Positions 35,565-44,245 of a stretch of DNA of 64,000 nt are shown here, one piece after another. Each line of letters begins with the position of its first letter. Position 1 is the first letter of the stretch. The notes beneath the pieces were generated by a model. The model worked only from the letters and a program-made list of their open reading frames with translations. It was not told the origin of the DNA and ran no database searches. Made by a program: the position numbers and the translations under genes. This DNA comes from Alteromonas sp. M12 (GTDB lineage Bacteria; Pseudomonadota; Gammaproteobacteria; Enterobacterales; Alteromonadaceae). Location: NCBI RefSeq assembly GCF_037478005.1, contig NZ_CP144164.1, positions 3,410,001-3,474,000 of the forward strand, given 5' to 3'.

Positions 35565-36647
35565 CTAAATTAACTTTTTCCACCAATCATTATTGGCCAA
35601 ATACCAATCAATTGTTTTATCGATACCCGATTCAAATGTCTCTGTCGGTTTATACTCAAGTTCATTTTGTGTCTTTGTAGCATCAATAGCATATCGCCTA
35701 TCGTGGCCTGCTCTGTCTGTCACGTAAGTAATCAACTCTTGAGCTTTACCTACATTAGCCCTCTTTGCAAACGGGTATTTTGTTGGCAATTCAGGATTGT
35801 TCGCAAATGCTTTATTCATTTTGTCACAAACCAATTTTACAATATCAATATTCGCCCACTCATTGTGACCACCAATATTGTAGTTTTCGCCTATGCGTCC
35901 TTTTTTAAGAACCAACTCAATGCCACGAGCGTGATCTTCTACGTATAACCAGTCACGTATCTGTTGGCCATCACCATACACAGGCAGTGCCTTATCATTC
36001 AAAATATTGGTGATAATAAGCGGTATTAGCTTTTCAGGAAAATGGTATGGTCCGTAATTGTTTGAACAATTACTGGTGGTTGCGTCTAAACCATAAGTAT
36101 GATGATAAGCTCGCACTAAATGATCACTTGCCGCTTTACTGGCTGAATATGGTGAGTTTGGTGCATAAGCGGTTTCTTCTGTAAATGCCGGTTCATTAGG
36201 TTCAAGCGTCCCATAAACTTCATCAGTGCTAACATGATGAAAGCGATGCTTAAATGGCGCATTTCCAGCTTTTTTGGGCACGTCAATCCATACTTTTTTG
36301 GCGGCCTTTAGTAAACTATATGTGCCAATGATATTGGTTTCAATAAAGGCATCTGGACCAGTAATTGAACGGTCTACATGTGATTCAGCGGCAAAATGTA
36401 CTATGGTGTCTATACAATGGTCAGTTAATAACGATTCTACCAAAGCTGTGTTACATATATCGCCTTTCACAAAAACAAACTTATTGTTTGCTTCCACTGA
36501 CACTAAGTTTTCTCGATTGCCTGCATAAGTAAGTGCGTCTAACACAACCACAGTGTCTTCAGGATTATTTTGCATCCAATATAATACAAAGTTAGCGCCG
36601 ATAAATCCGGCTCCTCCTGTTACGAGTAATACTTTATGTTTAGTCAT
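35565..36647 (-). CDS. rfbB: dTDP-glucose 4,6-dehydratase
   Basis: Second step of dTDP-L-rhamnose synthesis: NAD-dependent conversion of dTDP-glucose to the 4-keto-6-deoxy sugar. The 360-residue short-chain dehydrogenase has the Rossmann motif VTGGAGFIGANFV, HFAAESHVDRSI, the catalytic stretch HVSTDEVYG with the Asp-Glu pair, the Tyr-x-x-x-Lys in PYSASKAASDHL, and NCSNNYGPYHFPEKLIPL. It is the last gene of the rfbACDB block; its ATG follows the stop of rfbD directly. A 164-base gap without a clear terminator separates it from the coiled-coil gene. Confidence 0.95.
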   Translation of the reverse strand: MTKHKVLLVTGGAGFIGANFVLYWMQNNPEDTVVVLDALTYAGNRENLVSVEANNKFVFVKGDICNTALVESLLTDHCIDTIVHFAAESHVDRSITGPDAFIETNIIGTYSLLKAAKKVWIDVPKKAGNAPFKHRFHHVSTDEVYGTLEPNEPAFTEETAYAPNSPYSASKAASDHLVRAYHHTYGLDATTSNCSNNYGPYHFPEKLIPLIITNILNDKALPVYGDGQQIRDWLYVEDHARGIELVLKKGRIGENYNIGGHNEWANIDIVKLVCDKMNKAFANNPELPTKYPFAKRANVGKAQELITYVTDRAGHDRRYAIDATKTQNELEYKPTETFESGIDKTIDWYLANNDWWKKLI

Positions 36648-37526
36648 TTAAGAATCTTTTGGTTGTTTTTGTGTCGCTAATTGTTGAATCACCGTACCAA
36701 GTTCTTCACGCCAATGTTTAGGTTGCAACCCATCGAAAGCTGTCTTCAACGAAGCTTTATCAAGCACACTATAGCTTGGTCTTTTTGCTGGAGTCGGGTA
36801 TGCACTGGTTGGGATAGGCTTGATTGAAATGGCTTTCTCTAAAAGTCCATATTGGATACTTAACTCTTGAATCGCTAAAGCAAAATCATACCAACTGCAA
36901 ACACCTGAATCGGTAAAGTGATGTACTCCAGTAACGTTATTTTTAACCGCATACAAACAAGCTTTTGCTAATGCACTTGCAGAAGTAGGTGAACCAATTT
37001 GATCATCAATTATGGCTAATTCAGGCTTTTCAGCCATCAAACGAAGCATGGTCTTTACGAAGTTATGACCATATTGGGAATACACCCAACTGGTTCTGAT
37101 AATGCAACTTTGTTTAGGGGCGAACTGCTGAATAGCTCTTTCACCTTCAGCTTTACTCGCGCCATAAACACCAATAGGCGCATACACATCATCAACACTG
37201 TATGGTGAACCTTTATTACCAGAAAAGACATAGTCAGTGGATATATGCACGAAAGGTACGTTTCTCTTACTTGCATATTTGGCTAAATTGGCCACGCCTA
37301 CAGCATTAAGATCATATGCTTGTTGCTGCTGTGATTCAGCTTTATCCACGGTCGTATATGCCGAAGCGTTGATAATTCCTGTTATTTCATGTTCATTAAG
37401 TACTAAGTTGATATTTTCGTTGTTAGTTATGTCGATATCGTTACGGCCTAAACACATTAAACTACTTTCGCGGTTTTTTAACTCTTGCGCTAATTGTCCA
37501 CTTTTGCCAATTACGATAACCGTCAT
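36648..37526 (-). CDS. rfbD: dTDP-4-dehydrorhamnose reductase
   Basis: Last step of dTDP-L-rhamnose synthesis. The 292-residue protein has the Rossmann start VIVIGKSGQLAQEL, INASAYTTVDKAE, HISTDYVFSG, the catalytic Tyr-Lys of GVYGASKAEGE, and RTSWVYS, all typical of RmlD. It is preceded by two tandem four-codon reading frames (see 37527-37556), the second of which ends in TAA directly against the rfbD ATG. The order rfbA-C-D-B differs from the enterobacterial B-D-A-C order. Confidence 0.93.
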   Translation of the reverse strand: MTVIVIGKSGQLAQELKNRESSLMCLGRNDIDITNNENINLVLNEHEITGIINASAYTTVDKAESQQQQAYDLNAVGVANLAKYASKRNVPFVHISTDYVFSGNKGSPYSVDDVYAPIGVYGASKAEGERAIQQFAPKQSCIIRTSWVYSQYGHNFVKTMLRLMAEKPELAIIDDQIGSPTSASALAKACLYAVKNNVTGVHHFTDSGVCSWYDFALAIQELSIQYGLLEKAISIKPIPTSAYPTPAKRPSYSVLDKASLKTAFDGLQPKHWREELGTVIQQLATQKQPKDS

Positions 37527-37556
37527 TTACATATCACTCATCTACATATCACTCAT
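37527..37556 (-). repeat. Tandem 15-bp repeat encoding two minicistrons before rfbD
   Basis: On the coding strand two 15-bp units, ATGAGTGATATGTAG and ATGAGTGATATGTAA, follow each other and abut the rfbD ATG. Each is a complete frame M-S-D-M-stop in the same register as rfbD. Confidence 0.8.
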
Positions 37557-37568
37557 GATCAACAAAAA

Positions 37569-38117
37569 TTAAGTAAAGCTAGGAGCAGATTTGAAATCTA
37601 CCCCTTCTTCATCTTTTGCAGATAACGTTGGTTTTTTACCATTACCTATGGGCCAATCGATACCAATAGTCGCATCATCGTAGCGGATTGACACTTCACT
37701 TTCTGGATGATAATAATCTGTACAACGGTAGCAAAATTCCGCAAATTCTGAGGTCACATAAAATCCATGTGCAAAGCCAGCTGGTATCCATAGTTGCTTT
37801 TTATTTTCTTCGGATAATAGCATTCCGAAACATTCACCAAATGTAGGAGATGATCTACGCATATCTATAGCGACATCATAAACTTCTCCGCTCGTCACAC
37901 GCACTAACTTGCCTTGTGTATGCTCAAGTTGATAATGCAGGCCACGCAGAATACCGTATTTTGATTTACTATGGTTATCTTGCACAAAGTCGACATTAGC
38001 TACATTTTCTTTAAACCAATCTTCTCTATAGGTTTCCATGAAAAAACCACGTTCATCCCCAAATACTTTAGGTTCAATAATTTTCAGATCGGGGATACTG
38101 GTTTCTACTACTTTCAT
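37569..38117 (-). CDS. rfbC: dTDP-4-dehydrorhamnose 3,5-epimerase
   Basis: Third enzyme of the dTDP-L-rhamnose pathway, a cupin dimer. The 182-residue protein has EPKVFGDERGFFMETYR, VQDNHSKSKYGILRGLHYQ with the catalytic histidine, GKLVRVTSGEVYDVAIDMR, and WIPAGFAHGFYVTSE, the standard RmlC pattern. Its start overlaps the rfbA stop (TAATG), so the two are translationally coupled. The intact pathway indicates rhamnose (or a 6-deoxy relative) in the polymer. Confidence 0.95.
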   Translation of the reverse strand: MKVVETSIPDLKIIEPKVFGDERGFFMETYREDWFKENVANVDFVQDNHSKSKYGILRGLHYQLEHTQGKLVRVTSGEVYDVAIDMRRSSPTFGECFGMLLSEENKKQLWIPAGFAHGFYVTSEFAEFCYRCTDYYHPESEVSIRYDDATIGIDWPIGNGKKPTLSAKDEEGVDFKSAPSFT

Positions 38118-38998
38118 TAATATCTGACTTTTTCAGTTAACAGTTTGGATAAGTACTTTCCATAGCCACTTTTAATCAGTGGCTTAGCTAATTTTTTAAG
38201 TTGAGCAGCATCAATAAACCCTTTGCGATAGGCAATTTCCTCTGGGCAACAAATCTTTAGTCCTTGTCGTTTTTCTATTGCGGCAATAAAGTTTGAAGCA
38301 TCTAATAAGCTGTCAATGGTGCCCGTATCTAACCATGCAGACCCTCGGCCCATTAACTCAACACGCAAATTTCCTTGTTCTAAATATAGGTTATTTAGAT
38401 CTGTGATTTCCAATTCTCCACGTTTTGAAGGCTTCACCTGTTTAGCAAGCTCAACTACTTGATTATCGTAAAAATACAAACCTGTTACTGCATAATTCGA
38501 TTTTGGCTTCTTAGGCTTTTCTTCAATTGAAAGTGCCTTCCAATTGTCATCAAAATCTACAACACCATAACGTTCAGGATCTTGTACATGATAGCCAAAT
38601 ACAGTAGCACCAGACTCATGGCGATTTGCATTACTTAATGACAGTTGAAGATCATTCCCATAGTACAAATTATCGCCAAGAACTAAAGCGCAATGATCAT
38701 TACCTATAAACTCTTCACCTAATAAAAATGCTTGGACAAGCCCATCAGGAGATGGTTGGGCTACGTAACTAAAATGAAGTCCCCAAGCTTCGCCGGTTCC
38801 TAATAGGGATTCGAATCGAGGTAGCTCTTCTGGTGTGGCAATAATTAGAATATCTTTGATACCCGCTAACATTAAAGTAGAAATAGGGTAGTAAATCATT
38901 GGTTTATCGTAAACAGGCATAAGCTGCTTACTAATAACTGAAGTTAAAGGGTGGAGCCTTGTACCAGTACCTCCAGCTAAAATGATTCCTTTACGCAT
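38117..38998 (-). CDS. rfbA: Glucose-1-phosphate thymidylyltransferase
   Basis: Makes dTDP-glucose, the first step of dTDP-rhamnose synthesis. The 293-residue nucleotidyltransferase starts [23 protein letters not shown], followed by [36 protein letters not shown] and [22 protein letters not shown], and ends with [10 protein letters not shown]. All are conserved RmlA blocks. It is the first of four consecutive rhamnose genes and follows the export genes after an 82-base gap. Confidence 0.95.
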   Translation of the reverse strand: MRKGIILAGGTGTRLHPLTSVISKQLMPVYDKPMIYYPISTLMLAGIKDILIIATPEELPRFESLLGTGEAWGLHFSYVAQPSPDGLVQAFLLGEEFIGNDHCALVLGDNLYYGNDLQLSLSNANRHESGATVFGYHVQDPERYGVVDFDDNWKALSIEEKPKKPKSNYAVTGLYFYDNQVVELAKQVKPSKRGELEITDLNNLYLEQGNLRVELMGRGSAWLDTGTIDSLLDASNFIAAIEKRQGLKICCPEEIAYRKGFIDAAQLKKLAKPLIKSGYGKYLSKLLTEKVRY

Positions 38999-39080
38999 TA
39001 TTTTACCTTTTCATAGCAAGTCAGTTAAGCATTTAAGAACGTGTTAAATTATTCCAAACTTCTAATTGCTGAGTTTATGT

Positions 39081-40535
39081 TTAGCGCAAGTCTTCAACTG
39101 TTGCGATTATTATGCGAACGATACCAAATAGCATCAGAATAACAGCTAAAAACAAACTTATATTGTAAAATACTTCTGGGTATTTCGCTTCTTCAGGCTG
39201 AGTGGGTGATTCTACTGTTACTAAGTATTTCAGTTGTCGATAGGCTTCAATACGAGACTTTTCTAGTGACACTTGAGATGACGTATATGCTTGCAGTGCA
39301 AGTTCCATATTGATTTTAAAATCACTAAATTTAGATACGACTTGAGACACACTTAAGTTACGTTCTTCCTCAGGCAAACTGTTGTTACCTGGTTTTTCAG
39401 TAGTTAATCTAGCCCGTTCTTGCTCTAATTGTTCTAACAAACTATTTAGCTGAGATTTAGCCTGAATTACCATAGGTGCATTCTCACTCATACTATTTCT
39501 AAGCGCATTGAGTTCAGTGCGTTTAGACGCCACCTCTCCTTCTAATTGGTATGTAATCTGTTGGAACGCAATACCTTCAGCTTCAGGATCAAGTAGGTTA
39601 TGTCGGCGCTGAAAAGCGAGTAATTCAGTTTTGGCTTTTTGTAACCTTGTTTCAACTAATTGATGTTCTAACTTAACAAACTTCAATTGCTCCTTTGCTA
39701 AATTATGACCTATCTCATTGATAAACCATTCAGCCCGCTCAACAATAGTTGAACTAACTAAATATGAAAAGTCAGCATCAAAAGCCTGTACAAAAATATT
39801 AATAACTTGAGACTTTTCATCCACCTCTACTAGTACTTTACTTAAATAGTACTTTAAAAAGCGCTCTCTACTTGCATCACTTTCCAAACGACTAAAAAAG
39901 TCATTTTTGCTATCACTATAATGCTCGCTAATTTTTAACGTATCTTCCAAATACATCAACATGTCATTCGAATAAACAAATGCTTTCACAATTTCAGTGT
40001 CTAAACTTGCTGTCCCAACACCAAAGCCAGACATAATAGCCATAGTAGGGTCTAACGTCGCCATGCCGTCAGGCTCTTTTACGATCAACTTAGCTTGACT
40101 TTCAAAGCGCGGACTCGCTATAAAAACCTGATAAAAGGTAAACAGTAAAAATGGCAAAAGAACGAAGATCACAAACGGACGTTTAAGCTTCTCCATTCTA
40201 GGGTGCTTCAACCCAATAACAACCCGTTCTTTTACATTCTTGGCATTGTCTAAAAATTTATCTTTCGTGTTTGATTCAGTAGATGACAAAGTTGCTAACT
40301 CAGGAGTTTTTTGAAAAGTTTGCTTTCTCAATTCGGCTAGCTTTGCTTGATTAGCTTCATTAGGGTTTAGGTTTTTCACTCTTTGCATCAATCGAAAAGC
40401 CAAAGCAATATCATTTCCTTCCAATTCTTCTACGCGAGCAAGCAAAAAACTAGCATCAGACCACTGCACTGCAGTATACGAACCTTTTAATTCGTTAAAC
40501 CGTTTTTCTAATTCTATTTGGGCTTGTTTAGTCAT
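39081..40535 (-). CDS. kpsE: Capsule export inner-membrane protein, KpsE/CtrB/BexC family
   Basis: The periplasmic adaptor of ABC-dependent capsule export, linking the KpsMT transporter to the outer-membrane channel. The 484-residue protein has an N-terminal membrane segment (about residues 120-140, FVIFVLLPFLLFTFYQVF), PRFESQAKLIVKEPDG just after it, a long periplasmic coiled coil (about 270-400), and a C-terminal membrane segment (FYNISLFLAVILMLFGIVRII). The N-terminal cytoplasmic part of about 115 residues is longer than in E. coli KpsE (tetratricopeptide-like helix pair, LMQRVKNLNPNEANQAKL). Three bases separate it from the kpsT-like gene. Confidence 0.85.
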   Translation of the reverse strand: MTKQAQIELEKRFNELKGSYTAVQWSDASFLLARVEELEGNDIALAFRLMQRVKNLNPNEANQAKLAELRKQTFQKTPELATLSSTESNTKDKFLDNAKNVKERVVIGLKHPRMEKLKRPFVIFVLLPFLLFTFYQVFIASPRFESQAKLIVKEPDGMATLDPTMAIMSGFGVGTASLDTEIVKAFVYSNDMLMYLEDTLKISEHYSDSKNDFFSRLESDASRERFLKYYLSKVLVEVDEKSQVINIFVQAFDADFSYLVSSTIVERAEWFINEIGHNLAKEQLKFVKLEHQLVETRLQKAKTELLAFQRRHNLLDPEAEGIAFQQITYQLEGEVASKRTELNALRNSMSENAPMVIQAKSQLNSLLEQLEQERARLTTEKPGNNSLPEEERNLSVSQVVSKFSDFKINMELALQAYTSSQVSLEKSRIEAYRQLKYLVTVESPTQPEEAKYPEVFYNISLFLAVILMLFGIVRIIIATVEDLR

Positions 40536-40538
40536 AAA

Positions 40539-41189
40539 TTATAGTGCCTGATATTGTTCGATCCCTTGCTCGAGATCATTGTAAAACGTTAATTCACCTT
40601 TGTGCAGTACGATTGCGCTGTCACAAAATTGTCTAATTTCATCCATTTCATGGCTGACCATGATGACATTGGCCTTTTCACTTCGCTCTAACAGCGCTTC
40701 TTTCGCTTTACGTCTAAATTTTGCATCTCCTACTGAAGTGACTTCATCAATAAGATAAACATCAAAATCAATGGCAATCGAACATGCAAAAGCTAGTCTG
40801 GGTTTCATTCCACTTGAATAGCTACTAACTGGCAATTCAAACTTCTTACCTAGTTCGGCGAACGCGCTTACTCTTTTTTCGTATTTATCTAAATCAGCAA
40901 TGCCATTCACCTTTCCTATGAAACGTGTGTTCTCTCTACCGGTCATTTGTGGGTGAATTCCCGAACTCAGTGCTACTGGCCAAGATAAACTCAAATCGGT
41001 TATAACTCGACCTTTATTGGGATATTCACTGCCTGCAAGCAGCCTAAAAAGAGTAGATTTACCAGCACCATTAGAGCCCAAAATACCGATATTATGTCCA
41101 GAAGGGATTTCAAAATTTAGGTCCTTAAATACGTACTGTTTACCTAACTTTGAAGGGTAGTATTTTGTAATACTGTCTAAGCGAATCAT
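40539..41189 (-). CDS. kpsT: Capsule ABC transporter ATP-binding protein, KpsT/CtrD family
   Basis: The ATPase that powers polysaccharide export through KpsM. From the ATG at 41189 it has 216 residues, the size of KpsT and much shorter than O-antigen Wzt, and no C-terminal carbohydrate-binding domain. Walker A is GSNGAGKST, the signature SYSSGMKPRLAFA, Walker B DVYLIDEV, and the switch histidine lies in VSHEMDE. I chose this start, not the one at 41210, because MIRLDSITKYYP matches the family start and the ATG overlaps the kpsM stop as ATGA. Confidence 0.92.
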   Translation of the reverse strand: MIRLDSITKYYPSKLGKQYVFKDLNFEIPSGHNIGILGSNGAGKSTLFRLLAGSEYPNKGRVITDLSLSWPVALSSGIHPQMTGRENTRFIGKVNGIADLDKYEKRVSAFAELGKKFELPVSSYSSGMKPRLAFACSIAIDFDVYLIDEVTSVGDAKFRRKAKEALLERSEKANVIMVSHEMDEIRQFCDSAIVLHKGELTFYNDLEQGIEQYQAL

Positions 41190-41971
41190 CGACTTATCGC
41201 CTGTTTCCAAGTGATTTGATACATAGCTAGCGCAAAAAAAGTAAACACTAAAACAATACCAGCTAAATAGCCAAAGCTAACGCCCTCTTGGCCATAAGTA
41301 GTGTAGACAGAATAACGAGTCAACTCGATAGCCTGTAATACTGGATTCCAATTTAGAAAGTGCCAATACTCTTTTGGGAAGTCTTGTAATGAAAAAAATA
41401 CACCAGAGATAAAAAACATTGGGCGGGTTGCCAATTCTCTTATTCTGCTGACCTCTTTTACAAATAACTCAGCAACACCAAACACTAAGCCAATTGCCAT
41501 AGCGAAAACGGTCAAAAGAAAAAAACAAGATAAAAATAGAAGTGGGTCTGACATTTGTAAATCCATCCCCATAAAATACATCACAATAACAATACCAATT
41601 GTTACAAACATTTTAATAAGTATTTGAAATAATCCACCAGCCAAAACAGCACTAATAGGTTGAACTTGCCTAAATGCGTAGAGTGCTTTGTTTTGCTTAA
41701 TTGCTCTAGCTGTGCTTGCAAGTGTTCCTAAAAAACTCTGAATAAATAATATGCCAATAGCCATAAAGGTAAAGGTGGGCATAGTATGTGTTTCGCCCCC
41801 CCCCAATCGGCCACGTAAAAACGCCAGTACGAATATAAAAACAACAGGACTTATAACCGCCCAACTCAAACCAAACTTATCATTAAACCCCGTGCGTATT
41901 TCGCGGGCAAATAGGGCGAATATGACGTCTCGCCATATTTCCCATTTGTTGCGTTTAATAACTGTTGTCAT
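41186..41971 (-). CDS. kpsM: Capsule ABC transporter permease, KpsM/CtrC family
   Basis: The membrane half of the capsule exporter. The 261-residue protein has six predicted membrane segments (for example FIFVLAFL, FMAIGILFIQSFL, MFVTIGIVIVMYF, LLFLSCFFLLTVFAMAIGLVFG, GYLAGIVLVFTFFALA), preceded by the family's amphipathic REIRTGFNDKFG helix; FISGVFFSLQDFP lies in the last third. A run of nine G within codons 56-59 is a potential slippage site. It is followed at once by the kpsT-like gene. Confidence 0.9.
   Translation of the reverse strand: MTTVIKRNKWEIWRDVIFALFAREIRTGFNDKFGLSWAVISPVVFIFVLAFLRGRLGGGETHTMPTFTFMAIGILFIQSFLGTLASTARAIKQNKALYAFRQVQPISAVLAGGLFQILIKMFVTIGIVIVMYFMGMDLQMSDPLLFLSCFFLLTVFAMAIGLVFGVAELFVKEVSRIRELATRPMFFISGVFFSLQDFPKEYWHFLNWNPVLQAIELTRYSVYTTYGQEGVSFGYLAGIVLVFTFFALAMYQITWKQAISR
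41796..41804 (-). repeat. Nine-base G tract inside the kpsM-like coding sequence
   Basis: Nine consecutive C on the + strand, G on the coding strand, at codons 56-59 of the permease (RLGGGE). Runs of this length in surface-structure genes are typical slipped-strand sites. Confidence 0.85.
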
Positions 41972-41993
41972 GAATTAGTGCTTTGCTTGCTGT

Positions 41994-43763
41994 TTAGCTT
42001 GCAGCATTGGCAGCTACAGCAATTTGATAGATGATTTGGGTGACATCTTTGATAGATTGCATAATCTTCGCATCAACCTTAGGCAGCACCAGAATTTGGT
42101 CTCCGGCTTGTAAAGTGGCATTTTGCTCATCGGAGTACCAATGTTGCCCTGCATTAGATGAAACAAAGCTGGTGATACCGTTAGCGTGAACTATGGCAAT
42201 ACGATCATCGTCTGCTCGTTCGCTAAATCCACCTGCCCATGCGATGTAATCGGATACTGTCGCCTCAGGATTATAAACCACAGCTTGCGGCATAAGCACT
42301 TCGCCGGCAATCTGAATCAAGTCAGTTTGGGCCGGAATAACAATTTCATCCCCTTGCTCTAGGCGAATATTGGCGACTTTGCCATTTTCAGACACTATCA
42401 CTTTACCAAGCGGTTCAATTCTTCTGGCGCGGGCAATAAACTGTGAGACTAACTGTGCTTCTTGTGCGCGGATCGACGCTTCACCGCTTGATGATGCGGG
42501 CGCTGTAAATAAGCTACGCTCTAGGCGGTCTAAAGATTCGTTGATCAGCATTTTTTGCTGTTCCATCACGCTTTCACGCTTAATGTAAATAGAACCATAA
42601 TTAGCTTGTTCTGGGTCAATCTCAATGTAGCTTAACAAGTCCAACAAGCGCGTATCTTTTTCTACAGCATAATAAGAAGGTCCTTCGTAGCTGCCGGAGA
42701 TTTGCACGCTGATCACTTGCGGTCTAATGTCATCATTAAATAACACGGTATCACCATCGGCCATGGTGAACTGGTCGAATTCATTAACTGGCAAGTAAAC
42801 CGAAATAGGGCCTGATTCACGATTGCCGGTTATCGCTACATGACTGGTTTTAGACAATGGTCGAGCATAGTTCATTAATGCAGTGCCAGAGCGCTTTGAT
42901 TTTTCTAGTTCAAATCTAAATGGGTATCTAGCCGCGCCTTCTACGTTCACCATAGCGCCCTGCTCGCCAACAAAAATCACATCTTCATCTTTGAACGAGA
43001 ATGCAGGTAATTTACCCATTTTTAGGAAGTCGTATAAATCGTAAGTTAGCACCGTTTCACCCTGACGCATTACCGTAATATTTCGGTAACTACCGCGATG
43101 GGGATCAATACCACCGGCTCGTTTTAGATAAAACAACACTGAATCTGACGCCAAACCGGCGTACTGACCAGGTCTTAGCACCGGACCTGCCACAAACACA
43201 CTCACTGGCGTTGCCGTAAGCAGATTGACATACACACTCACGTTGTTGGTGTATATTGATTTTATACCTTGCGTCACTACGCTGTTGACGCGACTAGCGG
43301 GCACATCTTGCACTTTAATCGGGCCGATATCTGGAATGAATATATTGCCTTGATTATCCACGGTAACCACTTCTGAACTGTTCACCGTGCCCCACATTTG
43401 AATCGCAATTTTATCGCCAGGGGCAACTAAATAAGACGAATTTAATCCATCACTACGTTCCGTTTCAAAACCACCTTTGAACAGGTTAGCGCCATACGGC
43501 GGCGGCAGCCCTTCTTCGCCAGCAGGCATAGGGCCAGAATCCGAAGGTAAATTGATACTCCCTCCTCTACCGGTACTATTGCCACCTGATTGAATATATT
43601 GCGACAAGTCAACTCGTTGACTTTGGCTAGCCTGTTGAGCTTGTTGCAGTTGTTCTTGGGTTGGTGCTTGTTGCGCAAATATGGAACCTACAAACATTGA
43701 GCTTGCGATGAAAAGTACTGTTCTAGATAGGAAAGCAGAAACGACACGATAATTTAATAACAT
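41994..43763 (-). CDS. kpsD: Polysaccharide export outer-membrane protein, KpsD/Wza-like, with SLBB domains
   Basis: The channel or periplasmic partner through which the polymer leaves the cell. The 589-residue protein has a signal peptide (about residues 10-30, ending SIFAQQAP) and no lipobox. YLVAPGDKIAIQMWGTVNSSEVVTVDNQGNIFIPDIGPIKV is the polysaccharide export domain. SLBB segments follow (VSVFVAGPVLRPGQYAG, ISVQISGSYEGPSYYAV, IQIAGEVLMPQAVVY, where each starts with a V-x-G strand). The size and Q-rich N-terminus resemble KpsD more than Wza. GGAGGA precedes the ATG, which overlaps the lipoprotein stop. Confidence 0.88.
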   Translation of the reverse strand: MLLNYRVVSAFLSRTVLFIASSMFVGSIFAQQAPTQEQLQQAQQASQSQRVDLSQYIQSGGNSTGRGGSINLPSDSGPMPAGEEGLPPPYGANLFKGGFETERSDGLNSSYLVAPGDKIAIQMWGTVNSSEVVTVDNQGNIFIPDIGPIKVQDVPASRVNSVVTQGIKSIYTNNVSVYVNLLTATPVSVFVAGPVLRPGQYAGLASDSVLFYLKRAGGIDPHRGSYRNITVMRQGETVLTYDLYDFLKMGKLPAFSFKDEDVIFVGEQGAMVNVEGAARYPFRFELEKSKRSGTALMNYARPLSKTSHVAITGNRESGPISVYLPVNEFDQFTMADGDTVLFNDDIRPQVISVQISGSYEGPSYYAVEKDTRLLDLLSYIEIDPEQANYGSIYIKRESVMEQQKMLINESLDRLERSLFTAPASSSGEASIRAQEAQLVSQFIARARRIEPLGKVIVSENGKVANIRLEQGDEIVIPAQTDLIQIAGEVLMPQAVVYNPEATVSDYIAWAGGFSERADDDRIAIVHANGITSFVSSNAGQHWYSDEQNATLQAGDQILVLPKVDAKIMQSIKDVTQIIYQIAVAANAAS

Positions 43764-44122
43764 TATTGGTTTCCTCCTGTTGTAGCTTCACTGTAGCTGG
43801 CTAAAACAGGGCTAACTGCGTACCAATCACCGTCACCGGTTTTACAATACACACGTTGACCATCAAGCATAAACTGCACTTTACGACAGGTTTTACCGCT
43901 GGCCGCGAAAAAAGGTTTGCCTAAAACCGCAGGTTTACCGTCGATTTGCACATTTGTAGTTATAGAAGACTGCGACAAAATAGCTTGCTGCGTAGATGAC
44001 ACAGGCTTAGCGTCTGAAACAAATTCATGCTCTACAAGTGCTCGACTAGCAATGGGTTGGTCAATCGAAGTACAGCCTTGAAGAAGGATGCTTAGTAAAA
44101 AGAAACTACTCAGTTTTTTCAT
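43763..44122 (-). CDS. Small lipoprotein at the head of the export operon
   Basis: A 119-residue protein with a clear lipobox (MKKLSSFFLLSILLQGC, cleavage before Cys17). The C-terminal half (GKTCRKVQFMLDGQRVYCKTGDGDWYAV) has two cysteines and resembles the short end domain of rickettsial 17-kDa-type surface lipoproteins. It is coupled to the kpsD-like gene by a TAATG overlap, so it probably helps assemble or anchor that channel, which itself lacks a lipid anchor. The exact function is not known. Confidence 0.65.
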   Translation of the reverse strand: MKKLSSFFLLSILLQGCTSIDQPIASRALVEHEFVSDAKPVSSTQQAILSQSSITTNVQIDGKPAVLGKPFFAASGKTCRKVQFMLDGQRVYCKTGDGDWYAVSPVLASYSEATTGGNQ

Positions 44123-44154
44123 AAATTATTATTAGCTTTTGTCCACAACAGTTC

Positions 44155-44182
44155 ATACTAACGCGTCACCTTGATTTTGCAA
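44155..44182 (-). promoter_or_regulatory. Candidate sigma-70 promoter of the export operon
   Basis: On the - strand TTGCAA (44182-44177), a 16-base spacer and TAGTAT (44160-44155) lie 33 bases before the lipoprotein ATG and downstream of the wecA terminator, where a new promoter is needed. Confidence 0.4.
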
Positions 44183-44212
44183 AGAATGCGTTTGCAAAGT
44201 AACACTAAAAGT

Positions 44213-44236
44213 AAGGGCAACCTGTTGGTTGCCCTT
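44213..44236 (-). terminator. Rho-independent terminator after wecA
   Basis: A perfect 10-bp stem (AAGGGCAACC and its complement) with a 4-base loop, followed on the - strand by ACTTTTAG. It is 10 bases past the wecA stop and cuts wecA off from the export operon. Confidence 0.8.
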
Positions 44237-44245
44237 GATGCTATT

